From positions 372,001 to 436,000 of the forward strand of contig NZ_MUNS01000020.1 of NCBI RefSeq assembly GCF_002002705.1: a stretch of DNA of 64,000 nucleotides, read 5' to 3'. The position numbers and the translations under genes are program-made. A model generated the notes under the pieces. It saw only the letters and a list, made by a program, of their open reading frames with translations. It was not told the DNA's origin and ran no database searches. Numbering within the stretch: the stretch's first letter is position 1; each line of letters opens with the position of its first letter. The stretch is from Polaromonas sp. C04 (GTDB lineage: Bacteria; Pseudomonadota; Gammaproteobacteria; Burkholderiales; Burkholderiaceae_C). Positions 1-9,562 of this stretch are shown one piece after another.

Positions 1-197
1 ACAAACGGAATCAACACCCAGCTCCACTGGTCGTCCAGCCCGAATTGCTGCACGCGTTCGATGCCATACAGGCCGAGCGCGGTCGGAATTGGCAGCAACC
101 AGCCCATCAGGTCGCGCAGGCCGTGCAGATAAAAGCGGTGCAGGCCCAAAGGGCCGCCCAGGAACGCCAGCCATGCGGCGATGGTTTTGTCTTTCAT
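1..197 (-). CDS. TM2 domain membrane protein (3' end cut by the window)
   Basis: The minus strand starts with ATG at 197 and stays open to the window edge. The visible N-terminus contains the TM2 signature: a hydrophobic run with GG-P-GLHRFYL followed by a second hydrophobic stretch after GW. TM2 proteins are small membrane proteins with two helices joined by a short turn; their function is unclear. The ATG overlaps the TGA of the upstream acetyltransferase (ATGA), so the two are probably translationally coupled. The C-terminus is outside the window. Confidence 0.8.
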   Translation of the reverse strand, partial: MKDKTIAAWLAFLGGPLGLHRFYLHGLRDLMGWLLPIPTALGLYGIERVQQFGLDDQWSWVLIPF

Positions 198-763
198 AGG
201 GCGGGATTATGGCGGGTCTGATTTTCCTGCCCGTCGGGTGGCCGGGAATCCCCCACACCCAGCGCCTTTTCCATCAGGACGACATCGAGCCATTGGTCGA
301 ACTTCCAGCCGCATGACTTGAGCACACCGACGTGCGCAAAGCCCGCCGAGCGATGCACGCCGATGGAGCCCGCATTGGCCGAGTCGCCAATCACGGCAAT
401 CAGCGTGCGCACGCCCGCGTTTTGGGCCTGCGCTGCCAGTTCCGCCAGCAAGGCGCGGCCGAGCCCCTGGCCGTGACTGCCGGGGGCCAGGTAGATCGAG
501 TCCTCGGCCGAGAAGCGGTAGGCGGGGCGCGGCTTGAACCAGTTGCAATAGGCGAAGCCGATGACCTGGCCCGCCTGCTCCGCCACCAGGTAGGGCAGGC
601 CCCTGGCCAGCACATCGGCGCGCCGGGCGGTCATGTCGGCCTCGGTCGGCGGGTCGATCTCGAAGGTGCCGGTACCGTGCAGCACGTGATGGGTGTAAAT
701 GGCCGTGGTGGCGGCGATATCGTCGCTGCGGCTGGGACGGATCAGGCAGGAGGTGGGAGGCAT
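194..763 (-). CDS. GNAT family N-acetyltransferase (phosphinothricin acetyltransferase-like)
   Basis: The protein is about 189 aa and has the single GNAT fold. The acetyl-CoA pyrophosphate loop, of the form HGQGLGRALL, lies around residues 96-107, and the region near SIYLAPG is typical of the bar/pat (phosphinothricin or methionine sulfoximine) subgroup. That subgroup acetylates small amino-acid-like amines in the cytoplasm; the real substrate cannot be read from sequence. I chose the ATG at 763; a TTG at 772 is possible. It precedes the TM2 gene with a 4-nt ATGA overlap and is divergent from rpsP. Confidence 0.85.
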   Translation of the reverse strand: MPPTSCLIRPSRSDDIAATTAIYTHHVLHGTGTFEIDPPTEADMTARRADVLARGLPYLVAEQAGQVIGFAYCNWFKPRPAYRFSAEDSIYLAPGSHGQGLGRALLAELAAQAQNAGVRTLIAVIGDSANAGSIGVHRSAGFAHVGVLKSCGWKFDQWLDVVLMEKALGVGDSRPPDGQENQTRHNPAL

Positions 764-778
764 AAGAATCAAAAACGA

Positions 779-784
779 TATAAT
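779..784 (+). promoter_or_regulatory. Possible -10 box upstream of rpsP
   Basis: A perfect TATAAT lies 124 bp upstream of the rpsP start, in the gap between the divergent acetyltransferase and rpsP. No good -35 hexamer is visible at the right spacing, so this is a weak prediction for the promoter of the rpsP-rimM-trmD operon. Confidence 0.35.
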
Positions 785-907
785 GGAGAGCTTTTCAGCG
801 TGTGACTGGCCGGGTGGTCATGTTGCGTGTCTCAACGCCGGAATATTTGGCTGCTAAACGGTTGCTCAGGGCTTGAGGGCCATTTCAATCGTTCCCAAGG
901 ATAAATC

Positions 908-1159
908 ATGGTTGTCATTCGTCTTTCACGCGGCGGCTCCAAAGCCCGCCCGTTTTTCAACATCGTCGTGGCCGACAAGCGCACGCGCCGCGATGGCAGC
1001 TTCATCGAGCGTATCGGTTTTTATAACCCGATCGCCAAAGACCACGAGGAAAGCATCCGCATTGCGCAGGATCGCCTGACCTACTGGACGGGCGTGGGCG
1101 CGCAGGCTTCCCCCACGGTGGATCGCCTGGTCAACCAGGCCGCCAAGAAGGCCGCGTAA
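908..1159 (+). CDS. rpsP: 30S ribosomal protein S16
   Basis: The product is 83 aa with the canonical S16 opening [12 protein letters not shown], the segment [10 protein letters not shown] and the IGFYNP motif. S16 binds 16S rRNA and is needed for 30S assembly. It is the first gene of the conserved rpsP-rimM-trmD-rplS operon, all four members of which are present here in the usual order. A purine-rich AAGGATAA precedes the ATG. Confidence 0.97.
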   Translation: MVVIRLSRGGSKARPFFNIVVADKRTRRDGSFIERIGFYNPIAKDHEESIRIAQDRLTYWTGVGAQASPTVDRLVNQAAKKAA

Positions 1160-1197
1160 GCCGGCCGGCTTGCGCGCCAGCCGCTCCGGTTCATTGC

Positions 1198-1761
1198 ATG
1201 CTGCCCGGCCTGGAACCCGCTGAATTACCAGCGGACGCCATCGAAGTCGGGCGCATCCTGGACGCCTGGGGCATCAAGGGCTGGTTCAAGGTCCTGCCCC
1301 ACAGCGCTTCGCCCGAGGCGCTTTTTTCTTCCAGACGCTGGTATCTGCTGCCGTCCGAGAAAGGTGCAAAAACCTTTAGCGGCACCGCCTTGCTGCGCGT
1401 GCGCGAGACCAGGGAGCACTCCGGCAGCATCGTGGCCAGCGCCAGGGAAGTCGACGACCGCGAGGGCGCCGAGGCGCTCAAGGGGGCGCGCATCTTCGTG
1501 CCGCGCTCGAGTTTCCCCACCGCCGACAAAGACGAGTACTACTGGGTCGACCTGATCGGCCTGGACGTGCTCAACCGCGAAGGCGTGGCGCTGGGGCAGG
1601 TGACGGAGCTGCTCTCCACCGGCGCGCAGACCGTGCTGGTGATTGGCTACACGCAGGACGGCAAGGCACAGGAGCGGATGGTGCCGTTCGTGTCGGCCTA
1701 CGTCGATAACGTGGATCTGCCGGCGCGGCGCATCACCGTCGACTGGCAACTCGACTACTGA
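1198..1761 (+). CDS. rimM: 16S rRNA processing/maturation factor RimM
   Basis: The product is 187 aa. The N-terminal RimM domain (about residues 15-100, with VGRILDAWGIKGWFKV) is followed by a PRC-barrel domain that begins near the YYWVDLIGLDV segment. RimM binds S19 in the 30S head and assists maturation of the 16S 3' domain. It lies 38 bp after rpsP and 31 bp before trmD, which fits cotranscription. Confidence 0.96.
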   Translation: MLPGLEPAELPADAIEVGRILDAWGIKGWFKVLPHSASPEALFSSRRWYLLPSEKGAKTFSGTALLRVRETREHSGSIVASAREVDDREGAEALKGARIFVPRSSFPTADKDEYYWVDLIGLDVLNREGVALGQVTELLSTGAQTVLVIGYTQDGKAQERMVPFVSAYVDNVDLPARRITVDWQLDY

Positions 1762-1792
1762 AAAGTACTGACGCTGGCTTTAACATCGCGCC

Positions 1793-2551
1793 ATGCGCTT
1801 CGATGTCATCACGCTGTTTCCCGAACTGTTTGCGCCTCTCGTGGCCAGCGGTGTGACGCGCCGCGCCTACGAATCCGGGCAGATCGAACTGCGGCTATGG
1901 AGCCCGCGCGATTTCGCCGAGGGCAACTACCGCCGCGTGGACGACCGCCCGTTTGGCGGTGGCCCCGGCATGGTGATGCTGGCGCAGCCGCTGGCGCAGT
2001 GCCTGCAGGCGATCCGGGCCGAGCGCGGCGCTGCCGCCCCGGTGGTGCTGTTCTCGCCCGTGGGGACGCCGCTCGATCACGCGGGCGTGGCGCGTTGGTC
2101 CACCAGCGCCGGCGCGGTGCTGGTGTGCGGGCGCTACGAGGGCATCGACCAGCGTTTCATCGACGCGCATGTGGACGTGCAGATCAGCCTGGGCGACTTT
2201 GTGCTGTCGGGCGGCGAGATTGCGGCCATGGCGCTGCTGGATGCCGTGGCGCGGCTGCAGCCGGGCGTGCTCCACGACGAGGGCAGCCACCAGTTCGACA
2301 GCTTCAACCCCAAACTCGACGGCCTGCTCGATTGCCCCCACTACACGCGTCCCGAAGAGTGGGCGGGCCGCAAGGTGCCGCACGCGCTGCTGTCGGGCCA
2401 TCATGAACAGATCGAGCGCTGGCGGCGCGACTGGCGCCTTGAAATCACCGCCCGGCAGCGCCCGGACCTGATCGAGGCGGCCCGCGCCGCGGGGCGGCTG
2501 GACCCGCAGGATGAGGCCTTCCTGGCGGGGGCGCCTTGGCCGCCAGCTTAA
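1793..2551 (+). CDS. trmD: tRNA (guanine-N1-)-methyltransferase
   Basis: The product is 252 aa. It opens with [12 protein letters not shown] and carries the trefoil-knot SAM-binding segments ([13 protein letters not shown] and [18 protein letters not shown]). TrmD methylates G37 of tRNAs next to the anticodon and prevents +1 frameshifting. The C-terminal helical domain that recognises tRNA ([11 protein letters not shown] onward) is complete. It is third in the rpsP operon. Confidence 0.97.
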   Translation: MRFDVITLFPELFAPLVASGVTRRAYESGQIELRLWSPRDFAEGNYRRVDDRPFGGGPGMVMLAQPLAQCLQAIRAERGAAAPVVLFSPVGTPLDHAGVARWSTSAGAVLVCGRYEGIDQRFIDAHVDVQISLGDFVLSGGEIAAMALLDAVARLQPGVLHDEGSHQFDSFNPKLDGLLDCPHYTRPEEWAGRKVPHALLSGHHEQIERWRRDWRLEITARQRPDLIEAARAAGRLDPQDEAFLAGAPWPPA

Positions 2552-2571
2552 GGCCGGCGGCTTTATATTGC

Positions 2572-2577
2572 TATAAT
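2572..2577 (+). promoter_or_regulatory. Possible promoter -10 box upstream of rplS
   Basis: TATAAT lies between trmD and rplS, 103 bp before the rplS start. The -35 (TTAAGG at 2548-2553, 18-bp spacing) is poor. An internal promoter would let rplS be expressed apart from rimM and trmD, consistent with ribosomal proteins being needed in larger amounts than the modification enzymes. Confidence 0.4.
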
Positions 2578-2679
2578 CAAAGGCTTTTCGATCCTCTGGC
2601 CGGCCGCTTTGACGCATATTGCCTAGCGATTGCCGACAAGCCTTCCAGTGCAGCGCGGCCACGATCGAGTGAGGAAACC

Positions 2680-3063
2680 ATGAACCTGATTGAAACTCTA
2701 GAGCAGGAAGAGATTGCCCGTCTGGGCAAGAAAATCCCCGCGTTTTCCCCCGGCGACACGGTCATCGTGAGCGTCAAAGTGGTCGAAGGCACCCGCAAGC
2801 GTGTGCAGGCCTATGAAGGCGTGGTGATCGCCAAGCGCAATCGCGGCCTGAACAGCGGCTTCACGGTGCGCAAGATCTCCAGCGGCGAAGGCGTCGAGCG
2901 CACCTTCCAGACCTACAGCCCCCTGATTGCCGGCATCGAAGTCAAGCGCCGCGGCGACGTGCGCCGCGCCAAGCTGTACTATCTGCGCGAGCGCAGCGGC
3001 AAGTCGGCGCGCATCAAGGAAAAACTTCCATCCCGGGCCAAGGCTGCCGCTGCTGCCGTCTAA
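2680..3063 (+). CDS. rplS: 50S ribosomal protein L19
   Basis: The product is 127 aa starting [12 protein letters not shown]. It contains the L19 core FSPGDTVIV, the basic [18 protein letters not shown] segment and [16 protein letters not shown]19 sits at the 30S-50S interface. The start was set at 2680 because GAGGAAACC gives a ribosome binding site there; the longer open frame upstream overlaps trmD and is not family-like. The C-terminal Ala-rich tail is a common betaproteobacterial extension. Confidence 0.97.
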   Translation: MNLIETLEQEEIARLGKKIPAFSPGDTVIVSVKVVEGTRKRVQAYEGVVIAKRNRGLNSGFTVRKISSGEGVERTFQTYSPLIAGIEVKRRGDVRRAKLYYLRERSGKSARIKEKLPSRAKAAAAAV

Positions 3064-3084
3064 AGCCAGCTTCCCCCGCACAAG

Positions 3085-3119
3085 AGGCCGCTGCAGCATT
3101 TGCTGATGGCGGCCTTTTT
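3085..3119 (+). terminator. Rho-independent terminator of the rpsP-rplS operon
   Basis: AGGCCGC (3085-3091) pairs with GCGGCCT (3109-3115), with an inner CAGC/GCTG extension, followed by five T. It lies 21 bp after the rplS stop. Confidence 0.85.
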
Positions 3120-3159
3120 CATTTCTCAAGGCCTGCACCTCTTGTCCTCCACGCCCTTC

Positions 3160-3840
3160 ATGCCGCTCTCCGGGCTGCCGAATTTCGATCCGCGCCGGAT
3201 TCCCGTGGATCGCATCGACACCGGCCTGCCTGCCGTGGCCCGCGAGCGGCTGCAACCCGATGCCCTGCAGCAGCGCTTTGCCCATCCGCCGCGCTGGCAG
3301 CCGGAAGTGGCCGTGGAAAAGAAATTCACCGACCGCCTGCCGGCGCATGCCTCGGTGCTGCTGGCCGTGGTCATGCATGACCAGCCCACGGTGCTGTTGA
3401 CCGAGCGCACGGCACACCTGTCCACCCATTCGGGGCAGATCGCGTTTCCGGGCGGCAAGGTCGATGACACCGATGCCGATGCCGCCGCCACGGCGCTGCG
3501 CGAGGCGCATGAGGAGGTGGGCCTGGACGAGCGCAACGTCGAGGTCATCGGCACCCTGCCGATCTACGTCACCGGCAGCGCCTTCATCATTACGCCCGTG
3601 GTGGCGCTGGTGCGCCCGGGCTTTGTGCTGCATCCCAATCCGGACGAAGTGGCCGATGCGTTCGAGGTCCCGCTGGAGTTTCTGATGAACCCGGCGAATC
3701 ACCACCTGCAGGCCTTCGAGTGGGAAGGAATGCGCCGCGAGTGGTTCTCGATGCCCTACCAGGACCATGGCAAGGAGCGCTTTATCTGGGGCGCCACGGC
3801 CGGCATGCTGCGCAACTTTTACCGCTTCCTGTCGGCTTGA
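3160..3840 (+). CDS. NUDIX hydrolase, CoA pyrophosphatase-like
   Basis: The protein is about 226 aa. The NUDIX box runs over residues 98-122 (GGKVDD...ALREAHEEVGL), with the REXXEE glutamates that bind metal. The upstream stretch LTERTAHLSTHSGQIAFPGG is the signature of the NudL/YeaB CoA-pyrophosphatase branch, which splits CoA into 3',5'-ADP and phosphopantetheine. The frame could start at 3100, but that lies inside the rplS terminator, so the ATG at 3160 is preferred. Confidence 0.9.
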   Translation: MPLSGLPNFDPRRIPVDRIDTGLPAVARERLQPDALQQRFAHPPRWQPEVAVEKKFTDRLPAHASVLLAVVMHDQPTVLLTERTAHLSTHSGQIAFPGGKVDDTDADAAATALREAHEEVGLDERNVEVIGTLPIYVTGSAFIITPVVALVRPGFVLHPNPDEVADAFEVPLEFLMNPANHHLQAFEWEGMRREWFSMPYQDHGKERFIWGATAGMLRNFYRFLSA

Positions 3841-3846
3841 AGAGTT

Positions 3847-3934
3847 GGCCCCCACGCTTGCCGCTTCGCGTGCTGCGCTGCCCCCCGAGGGGGCCCAGGC
3901 CGGCTTGGGGCGGCCCGGCGCCAGCCTGTCTCCC
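3847..3934 (+). repeat. GC-rich dispersed intergenic repeat, copy 1
   Basis: This segment has the order GCCCCCACGCT, a short variable part, CTGCCCCCCGAGGGGGC, then GGGGCGGCCCGGCGCC. Related copies occur at 29881-29959, 51210-51291 and, inverted, at 57605-57688. It fills most of the gap between the NUDIX gene and the CobD/CbiB-like gene. The central CCCCC-GAG-GGGGG part can form a hairpin. Confidence 0.75.
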
Positions 3935-3951
3935 CTCGTTATGATGCGTCC

Positions 3952-4938
3952 ATGAGTTTCTTCGCCATTTTGTTCGCCTTGCTGATCGAGCAGGTTCGTC
4001 CATTGGCGCCTGGCAACCCGTTTCATACCGGCTTGCGCCGGTGGGCACGCTGGGTCAGCCGCAACTTCGACGCGGGCAAGCCGCACCATGGCTGGGTCGC
4101 CTGGAGCCTGGCCACCGTGCTGCCCTCGCTGCTGGCGCTGGGCATCCACTGGCTGCTGGTGTGGGGCCTGGGCTGGCCCTTCGCCGTGTTGTGGCATGTG
4201 GCCGTGCTCTATGTCACGCTTGGTTTTCGCCAGTTCAGCCACTATTTCACCGACATCCGGGACGCGCTGGACGAGGGCGATGAGACGCAGGCCCGCGCCG
4301 TGCTGGCGCGATGGCAGCAGGTCGATGCCGCCGACCTGCCGCGCAGCGAGATCGTGCGTCACGTGATCGAATACTCGGTGCTGGCGGCGCACCGCCATGT
4401 GTTCGGTGTGCTGGCCTGGTACTCGGTGCTGGCGGCCTTTGGCCTGGGCCCGACCGGTGCCGTGTTCTACCGCATGAGCGAATTCGTGTCGCGCTACTGG
4501 AAATACAAAAGCAATGCCCAGAACCAGCTCGCCAGCCCCGCCTTGCAAGGCGCGGCGGCCAGCGCCTGGATGGTGGTGGACTGGCTGCCGGCGCGCCTCA
4601 CGGCACTGAGTTTTGCCGTGGTCGGCAGCTTCGAGGAGGCCATCGACGGCTGGCGCAACTATGCCCAGCGCTTCCCCAGCGACAACGATGGCGTGATCCT
4701 GGCGGCCACCGCCGGCGCGGTCAACGTGCGGCTCGGGGGCGAGGCCTTGAGGGCCTCATTTGCACAAGCACAAAACCCGGGCTTCGAGGCCACGGCCGAC
4801 CAGCAGGACAGCGTTTCCACACCGGGGCGCGAGCCGGAAGTGGCCCACCTGCGCAGCATCGTCGGACTGGTCTGGCGCTCGGTCGTGATGTGGATGGTGC
4901 TGCTCGCGCTGTTGACGATGGCACGGCTGCTCGGCTGA
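3952..4938 (+). CDS. CobD/CbiB family membrane protein
   Basis: The product is 328 aa with a hydrophobic N-terminus ([18 protein letters not shown]), several membrane helices and the central [19 protein letters not shown] motif shared by CbiB/CobD and AmpE-like proteins. CbiB joins aminopropanol phosphate to the cobyric acid side chain in cobalamin synthesis. No other cobalamin genes are nearby, apart from a HisC-like aminotransferase directly downstream whose family also contains the CobC/CobD threonine-phosphate decarboxylases. The exact role is therefore open. Confidence 0.8.
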   Translation: MSFFAILFALLIEQVRPLAPGNPFHTGLRRWARWVSRNFDAGKPHHGWVAWSLATVLPSLLALGIHWLLVWGLGWPFAVLWHVAVLYVTLGFRQFSHYFTDIRDALDEGDETQARAVLARWQQVDAADLPRSEIVRHVIEYSVLAAHRHVFGVLAWYSVLAAFGLGPTGAVFYRMSEFVSRYWKYKSNAQNQLASPALQGAAASAWMVVDWLPARLTALSFAVVGSFEEAIDGWRNYAQRFPSDNDGVILAATAGAVNVRLGGEALRASFAQAQNPGFEATADQQDSVSTPGREPEVAHLRSIVGLVWRSVVMWMVLLALLTMARLLG

Positions 4939-4994
4939 TATTCGACGTTCTTGAGTCAAAACACTCTGTAGCCCTTATGGGGTGTTCGGTACCT

Positions 4995-5011
4995 GCTATG
5001 AATTCTGGAGC
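4995..5011 (+). repeat. 17-bp GCTA-N9-TAGC-type element at the hisC start
   Basis: GCTATGAATTCTGGAGC is one of twelve 17-bp imperfect palindromes in the window and is almost identical to the copy in uvrD (29587-29603). It supplies both the in-frame ATG at 4998 and the GGAG that precedes the GTG at 5016. Confidence 0.6.
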
Positions 5012-5015
5012 AAAC

Positions 5016-6098
5016 GTGAACCCGGAAGAAACCTTCTGGAGCCCCGCCATCCGCGGCCTCGTGCCCTATGTGCCGGGCGAGCAGCCGCAAATTCCCCACC
5101 TGATCAAGCTCAACACCAACGAGAACCCGTACCCGCCGTCGCCGCAGGTGGTGCAGGCCATCGCGGCGGCCGCGCGCCAGGGTTTGCAGCTGTACCCGGA
5201 CCCGCGGGCCACGGCCCTGCGCGAGGCCGTGGCCGCGTACCACGGCATCCATGCCGACCAGGTGTTCGCGGGCAACGGCTCCGACGAGGTGCTGGCGCAC
5301 GCGTTTTTCGCCTTCTTCCGCCATGGCCGACCGCTCTTGATGCCCGACGTCACCTACAGCTTCTACCAGGTGTATTGCGGCCTGTATGGCATCGCTTTCG
5401 AGGTCGTGCCGCTGGATGCGCAGATGCAGATCCAGGTGGCGGATTACGCGCGCGCCGATCCGCTGGCCATTGGAGGCGTGGTGATCGCCAATCCCAACGC
5501 ACCCACCGGCTGCGCCTTGTCGCTGGCGGCGATCGAGCAGCTGCTGCAAAGCCAGCCGCGGCGCGTGGTGCTGGTGGACGAGGCCTATGTGGACTTCGGC
5601 GGCGACAGCGCCATCAGCTTGATCGAGCGGTATCCGAACCTGCTGGTGGTGCATACGCTGTCCAAGTCGCGCTCGCTGGCGGGCCTGCGCGTGGGTTTCG
5701 CGGCGGGGCAGCGGCACCTGATCGAGGCGCTGGAGCGCGTGAAAGACAGCTTCAACTCCTACCCTTTGAGCCGCCTGGCGCTGGCCGGCGCTGTGGCGGC
5801 TTATGAGGACCGCGCGCATTTCGAGCAGACCCGCTTCGCTGTGATGCACAGCCGCGAAGGCTTGACGCTGGCGCTCGAAGACCTGGGTTTCGAGGTGCTG
5901 CCCTCCAGGGCCAATTTCATTTTGGTGCGGCACCCGCGCCGCGACGCCGCGCTGCTGGCCGCCGCGCTGCGTGAGCGCGGCATCCTGGTGCGGCACTTCA
6001 AGCTGCCGCGCGTGGCGCAGTACCTGCGCATCAGTGTCGGCACGCCGCAGCAGTGCGAGGCGCTGGTGCAGGCGCTGGGCGAGATCTTGGCGGCCTGA
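5016..6098 (+). CDS. hisC: Histidinol-phosphate aminotransferase (HisC family, PLP-dependent)
   Basis: This class I/II aminotransferase of about 360 aa shows [12 protein letters not shown], the GNGSDEVL cofactor loop, [16 protein letters not shown] and the PLP lysine region [14 protein letters not shown]. HisC converts imidazole acetol phosphate and glutamate to histidinol phosphate. I chose GTG at 5016 because GGAG lies 5 nt before it; an ATG at 4998 in the same frame sits inside a dispersed 17-bp repeat. Position next to a CbiB-like gene leaves L-threonine-phosphate decarboxylase or aromatic aminotransferase as alternatives. Confidence 0.88.
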   Translation: MNPEETFWSPAIRGLVPYVPGEQPQIPHLIKLNTNENPYPPSPQVVQAIAAAARQGLQLYPDPRATALREAVAAYHGIHADQVFAGNGSDEVLAHAFFAFFRHGRPLLMPDVTYSFYQVYCGLYGIAFEVVPLDAQMQIQVADYARADPLAIGGVVIANPNAPTGCALSLAAIEQLLQSQPRRVVLVDEAYVDFGGDSAISLIERYPNLLVVHTLSKSRSLAGLRVGFAAGQRHLIEALERVKDSFNSYPLSRLALAGAVAAYEDRAHFEQTRFAVMHSREGLTLALEDLGFEVLPSRANFILVRHPRRDAALLAAALRERGILVRHFKLPRVAQYLRISVGTPQQCEALVQALGEILAA

Positions 6099-6100
6099 GC

Positions 6101-7048
6101 TCAGTACTTCGACTGGCTCAACTCGGCAAACAGGTCACTATAGATCTTATAGCGTCTCTCGCTGACCCCATCAGGGCTATCGGCTGGTTTGATGGCGGCG
6201 ATCACGCCGCAGCCCGGTTCGTGCAGGTGCGTGCAGTTGTAGAACTTGCAGTTCGCCACCAGCGGTTTGAGGTCCGGCATGAACGCGGCCAGGTGCATGG
6301 CGTCGATGTGGTGCAAGCCGAATTCCTGAAAGCCCGGGGAGTCGATCAAGGCGGTCTCTCTGGCCGCATCGACCCAGTACCACGTCGTGCTGGTCGTGGT
6401 GTGCTTGCCCGAACTGAGCGCCTGGGAAATCTCGCCGGTGAGCGCCGCCGCACCGGGCACCAGCAGGTTGATGAGCGTGCTTTTGCCCGCGCCCGAGGGG
6501 CCGAGCACCAGCGTGGTCTTGCCCTTGAGGTGATCGATCAGCGTGGACGTCGCGGCCCGTGCCGGGGGTTGGCTTGGGTCCGCCGAAGCCTTGGGCTTGA
6601 GCGCCAGCGGCAGCACGTTGTAGCCCATGCGCCGGTAGGGTGCGAGGCGGCTCCAGGTGCGCTCGAACGGCTCCTTCAAATCGCTCTTGTTCAGCGCGAT
6701 CAGGGGCGTGATGCGCTCGGCCTCGGCCGCGATCAGCGCGCGCGACAACTGGCTCTCGGAGAACTCCGGCTCGGCCGCGATCAGGATCAGCACCTGATCC
6801 AGGTTGGCCGCGAAGGACTTGGTGCGGATCTCGTCCTGGCGGTAAAACAGGTTGCGCCGTTCCTCGATCTTCTCGATCGTGCCTTCGTCCTGCGAGGCCT
6901 GCCACAGCACCCGATCGCCCACCACGGCCTGGCTTTTCTTGCCGCGCGGATGGCAGATCAGGCGCCGGCCGTCGGGCGTTTCCACCAAAAAATGCCGGCC
7001 ATGGCCGGCGACTACCAGTCCGCCGTGGGACGCCGCGGCTGCGCTCAA
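6101..7048 (-). CDS. rsgA: Ribosome small subunit-dependent GTPase A
   Basis: The product is 315 aa: an N-terminal OB fold, then a circularly permuted GTPase domain with NKSD (G4) before the P-loop [10 protein letters not shown] (G1) and [10 protein letters not shown] (G3), and a C-terminal zinc finger with [14 protein letters not shown]. RsgA tests the decoding centre during late 30S assembly. The start is a TTG overlapping the stop of the pterin dehydratase gene (TTGA), which suggests coupling. A 17-bp repeat element (6137-6153) lies in the coding region near the C-terminus. Confidence 0.95.
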   Translation of the reverse strand: MSAAAASHGGLVVAGHGRHFLVETPDGRRLICHPRGKKSQAVVGDRVLWQASQDEGTIEKIEERRNLFYRQDEIRTKSFAANLDQVLILIAAEPEFSESQLSRALIAAEAERITPLIALNKSDLKEPFERTWSRLAPYRRMGYNVLPLALKPKASADPSQPPARAATSTLIDHLKGKTTLVLGPSGAGKSTLINLLVPGAAALTGEISQALSSGKHTTTSTTWYWVDAARETALIDSPGFQEFGLHHIDAMHLAAFMPDLKPLVANCKFYNCTHLHEPGCGVIAAIKPADSPDGVSERRYKIYSDLFAELSQSKY

Positions 7049-7404
7049 GGCGCGGCCTTGGGATCGGGCATGGCCAGCAGCGCGTCTACCTGCGCCGCGC
7101 AGTCGAAATCGGTCACCGAGATGCCGCCGACGTCGTGCGTGTTGAAGCGCACCACGCAGCGGTTGTAGTGCACCGACAAATCCGGGTGGTGATCCTGCGC
7201 GTTGGCGATGAAGGCCACGGCGTTCACGAACGAGATGGTCTCGTAGTAATTGGCGAAGGTGTAGGTCTTCTCGATCGCCACGGCAGCGCCGTCGCCACTG
7301 AGTTTCCAGCCCTCCAATGTGGCCAGGCGAGCTATTATTTCCGTAGCGCTCAGTGCACGCCTGGTCTGGGCGCTCCAGTCTTTCTTTGTCAACATCGTGC
7401 TCAT
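7045..7404 (-). CDS. 4a-hydroxytetrahydrobiopterin dehydratase (PCD/DCoH family)
   Basis: The 119-aa product carries the family core around [25 protein letters not shown] and the [14 protein letters not shown] segment with the conserved His-His-Pro. The enzyme dehydrates the carbinolamine produced by pterin-dependent aromatic hydroxylases. No phenylalanine hydroxylase gene is visible here. Its ATG overlaps the stop of the M48 protease and its stop overlaps the rsgA start, so three genes form one tight minus-strand operon. Confidence 0.93.
   Translation of the reverse strand: MSTMLTKKDWSAQTRRALSATEIIARLATLEGWKLSGDGAAVAIEKTYTFANYYETISFVNAVAFIANAQDHHPDLSVHYNRCVVRFNTHDVGGISVTDFDCAAQVDALLAMPDPKAAP
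7331..7347 (+). repeat. 17-bp GCTA-N9-TAGC element inside the pterin dehydratase gene
   Basis: GCTATTATTTCCGTAGC is an AT-rich palindrome in an otherwise GC-rich coding region, and a member of the 17-bp family described in the findings. Confidence 0.6.
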
Positions 7405-8684
7405 GCAGAAGCTCCTGTGATCATGCGCGCCAGGCGTTCGGACGCGGGCGGGTGGGAGTAGTAGAACTTCACGAACAGGGGATCGGGGGTCAGCGTGGAG
7501 GCGTTGTCTTCGTAGAGTTTGAGCAGGGCGGCGGACAGGTCCTGCCCGCTGGTCTGGGCCACGGCATAGGCATCGGCCTCGAACTCGTGCTTGCGCGAGA
7601 GTTGCGCGAACAGCGGGGAGACAAAGATGGAGAACACCGGCGCCGCCAGCACGAACAGCAGCAGCGCCAAGGCGTCGTTGGGCGCAGCCATGTTGGGGCT
7701 CACGCCCAGGCCGGTGTAGAACCAGACGCGCGTGGACAGCCAGCCCAGCAGCGCAAAGCCGGCCAGGCTGAGGGCGAACATGCCCGCGATCCGCTTGATG
7801 ATGTGCTTGTGCTTGAAATGGCCCAGTTCGTGCGCCAGCACCGCGTCTACTTCGCCGGGCGAGAGCTTGGACAGCAACGTGTCGTAAAACACCACGCGCT
7901 TGGCGGCGCCGAAGCCGGTGAAGTAGGCATTGGCGTGCGCGCTGCGTTTGCTGCCGTCCATCACGAACAGGCCCTTGGCGGCAAAGCCGCAGCGCTGCAT
8001 CAGCGTGGTGACGCGGTTCCTCAGGGTCTCGTCTTCGAGCGGTTTGAATTTGTTGAACAGCGGCGCAATGAAGGTCGGGTAAATCACGAGCAGCAGCAGG
8101 TTGAAGCCCATCCAGACGGCCCAGGCCACCAGCCACCACGAGGTCCACCAGGGGCTGCTCGGGAGCGCCCCCATCAGCCACAGGATCAGCGCGACGATCG
8201 GCAGGCCGATGACGGCGCCGACCAGCGCCGATTTCGCCAGATCGGCCAGCCACAGCCCCAGCGTCATCTTGTTGAAACCATAGCGCTGCTCGATCACAAA
8301 GGTCTGGTACAGCGCACCCGGCAGGTCGATCAGGCCGCCGATCAGCGCGAAGGCCGCCAGCAGCGCCAACTGCTGCAGCATGCCGCCGCCCAGCCAGGAC
8401 AGCAGCGCCTGGTTCAGCGCGTGCAGCCCGCCCAGCAGCGTCCAGCCCAGCAGCACCGCGGCGCCAAAGGCCAGCTCCAGCAGGCCAAAGCGCGCCTTGG
8501 TCACGGTGTAGTCGGCAGCCTTTTGATGGGCGGCCAGTGTGACCGTCTTGGCGAAAGCAACAGGCACGCTATCGCGATGCCGCGCCACATGGCGGATCTG
8601 GCGTGAAGCCAGCCAGAATTTCACCAGCAGGCCGGCGACCAGCGCGACAGCAAAGACCAGCGTCAAAAGAAGTGAGGAGGACAT
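7401..8684 (-). CDS. M48 family zinc metalloprotease (Ste24/CAAX-protease-like)
   Basis: This membrane protein of about 427 aa contains the metal-binding HExxH motif in [12 protein letters not shown] and several transmembrane helices before and after it, as in Ste24-type M48 proteases. [16 protein letters not shown] upstream of HExxH and the EFEADAYA segment with the third zinc ligand are family hallmarks. It probably cleaves membrane or misfolded proteins. The start at 8684 ([10 protein letters not shown], with GAGGAGG before it) was preferred over a longer frame that overlaps orn. Confidence 0.93.
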   Translation of the reverse strand: MSSSLLLTLVFAVALVAGLLVKFWLASRQIRHVARHRDSVPVAFAKTVTLAAHQKAADYTVTKARFGLLELAFGAAVLLGWTLLGGLHALNQALLSWLGGGMLQQLALLAAFALIGGLIDLPGALYQTFVIEQRYGFNKMTLGLWLADLAKSALVGAVIGLPIVALILWLMGALPSSPWWTSWWLVAWAVWMGFNLLLLVIYPTFIAPLFNKFKPLEDETLRNRVTTLMQRCGFAAKGLFVMDGSKRSAHANAYFTGFGAAKRVVFYDTLLSKLSPGEVDAVLAHELGHFKHKHIIKRIAGMFALSLAGFALLGWLSTRVWFYTGLGVSPNMAAPNDALALLLFVLAAPVFSIFVSPLFAQLSRKHEFEADAYAVAQTSGQDLSAALLKLYEDNASTLTPDPLFVKFYYSHPPASERLARMITGASA

Positions 8685-8742
8685 GAATCGGAGTTTAGGC
8701 GTATTTCCGGCGGCTCTCGCGGCTTGGGCGACAATCCCCAGC

Positions 8743-9324
8743 ATGTCTGAAGCCATCCTTGAAACAACGCCCTCCTTGCCCAAATCCGATCAAAACCTGG
8801 TTTGGCTCGACTGTGAAATGACCGGCCTGGACCCGGAAGTGGAGCGCCTGATCGAAATTGCGGTGGTCGTGACCGGCCCGAATCTGGAGCCACGCATCGA
8901 AGGCCCGGTGCTGGTCATCCACCAGAGCGACGAGCAACTGGCCAAGATGGACAAGTGGAACCAGAACACCCATGGCCGCAGCGGCCTGATCGACAAGGTG
9001 AAGGCCTCCACGATGGGCGAGGCCGAGGCCGAGAAAAAAATTCTCGAATTCCTCGCCAGATACGTGCCCAAGGGCAACGCGCCGATGTGCGGCAACACCA
9101 TCAGCCAGGACCGGCGCTTTCTCGTGAAGTACATGCCCAAACTGGAGGCGTTCTTCCACTACCGCAATGTTGATGTCAGCACCCTCAAGGAGCTGGCCAA
9201 ACGCTGGCGCCCCGAGGTCTACAGCGCGTTCAAGAAGCAGCAAAAACACACGGCGCTGGCCGATGTGCATGAATCGATCGACGAACTGGCGCACTACCGC
9301 GAGCACTTCCTGAAGATGTCATGA
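8743..9324 (+). CDS. orn: Oligoribonuclease
   Basis: The 193-aa product is a DEDDh 3'-5' exonuclease: [11 protein letters not shown] (ExoI), the [11 protein letters not shown] region (ExoII) and [14 protein letters not shown] (ExoIII). Orn degrades 2-5 nt RNA fragments and pGpG to mononucleotides and is usually essential in proteobacteria. It is divergent from the M48 protease, with 58 bp between the starts, so the two share a promoter region. Confidence 0.96.
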   Translation: MSEAILETTPSLPKSDQNLVWLDCEMTGLDPEVERLIEIAVVVTGPNLEPRIEGPVLVIHQSDEQLAKMDKWNQNTHGRSGLIDKVKASTMGEAEAEKKILEFLARYVPKGNAPMCGNTISQDRRFLVKYMPKLEAFFHYRNVDVSTLKELAKRWRPEVYSAFKKQQKHTALADVHESIDELAHYREHFLKMS

Positions 9325-9562
9325 CGGGGTTGGATTAGGTAAAAACCCGAATTCATGCGATAATTTAAAACTGAGCTGCAAACAGCAGCCCATTTGCACA
9401 TCTCCCTTCACTCACACGGCTCGACAATACGAGCCAACTCAAGTCCAGCAGCGCCTTCGCTGCGGCCAGCATGACTGGCACTGAGCTTCGTTTGATGGTT
9501 GATGTTTTTTAACCATTGACGGGGCGCCCGCAGACCTTGCGGGGCTTTCGTGTGAGTACACC
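9325..9562 (+). promoter_or_regulatory. Leader region of the DEAD-box helicase gene
   Basis: This 238-bp gap holds an AT-rich segment near 9358-9372 and, just before the helicase ATG, a hairpin in which CCCGCA pairs with TGCGGG around 9528-9546, followed by a short T-containing run. Long structured leaders are common before cold-shock DEAD-box genes and often allow autoregulation. The hairpin is seen in sequence; the regulation is inferred. Confidence 0.35.

Noticed and set aside
2698-4548. 616-codon minus-strand frame across rplS, the NUDIX gene and the CobD-like gene
   Set aside because: It is antisense to three well-supported genes and is rich in His, Arg, Gln and Gly, as expected from high-GC reverse frames.
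4996-5018. ATG at 4998 as the hisC start
   Set aside because: It lies inside a dispersed 17-bp repeat and lacks a ribosome site at good spacing, whereas GTG at 5016 has GGAG just before it. It remains possible.
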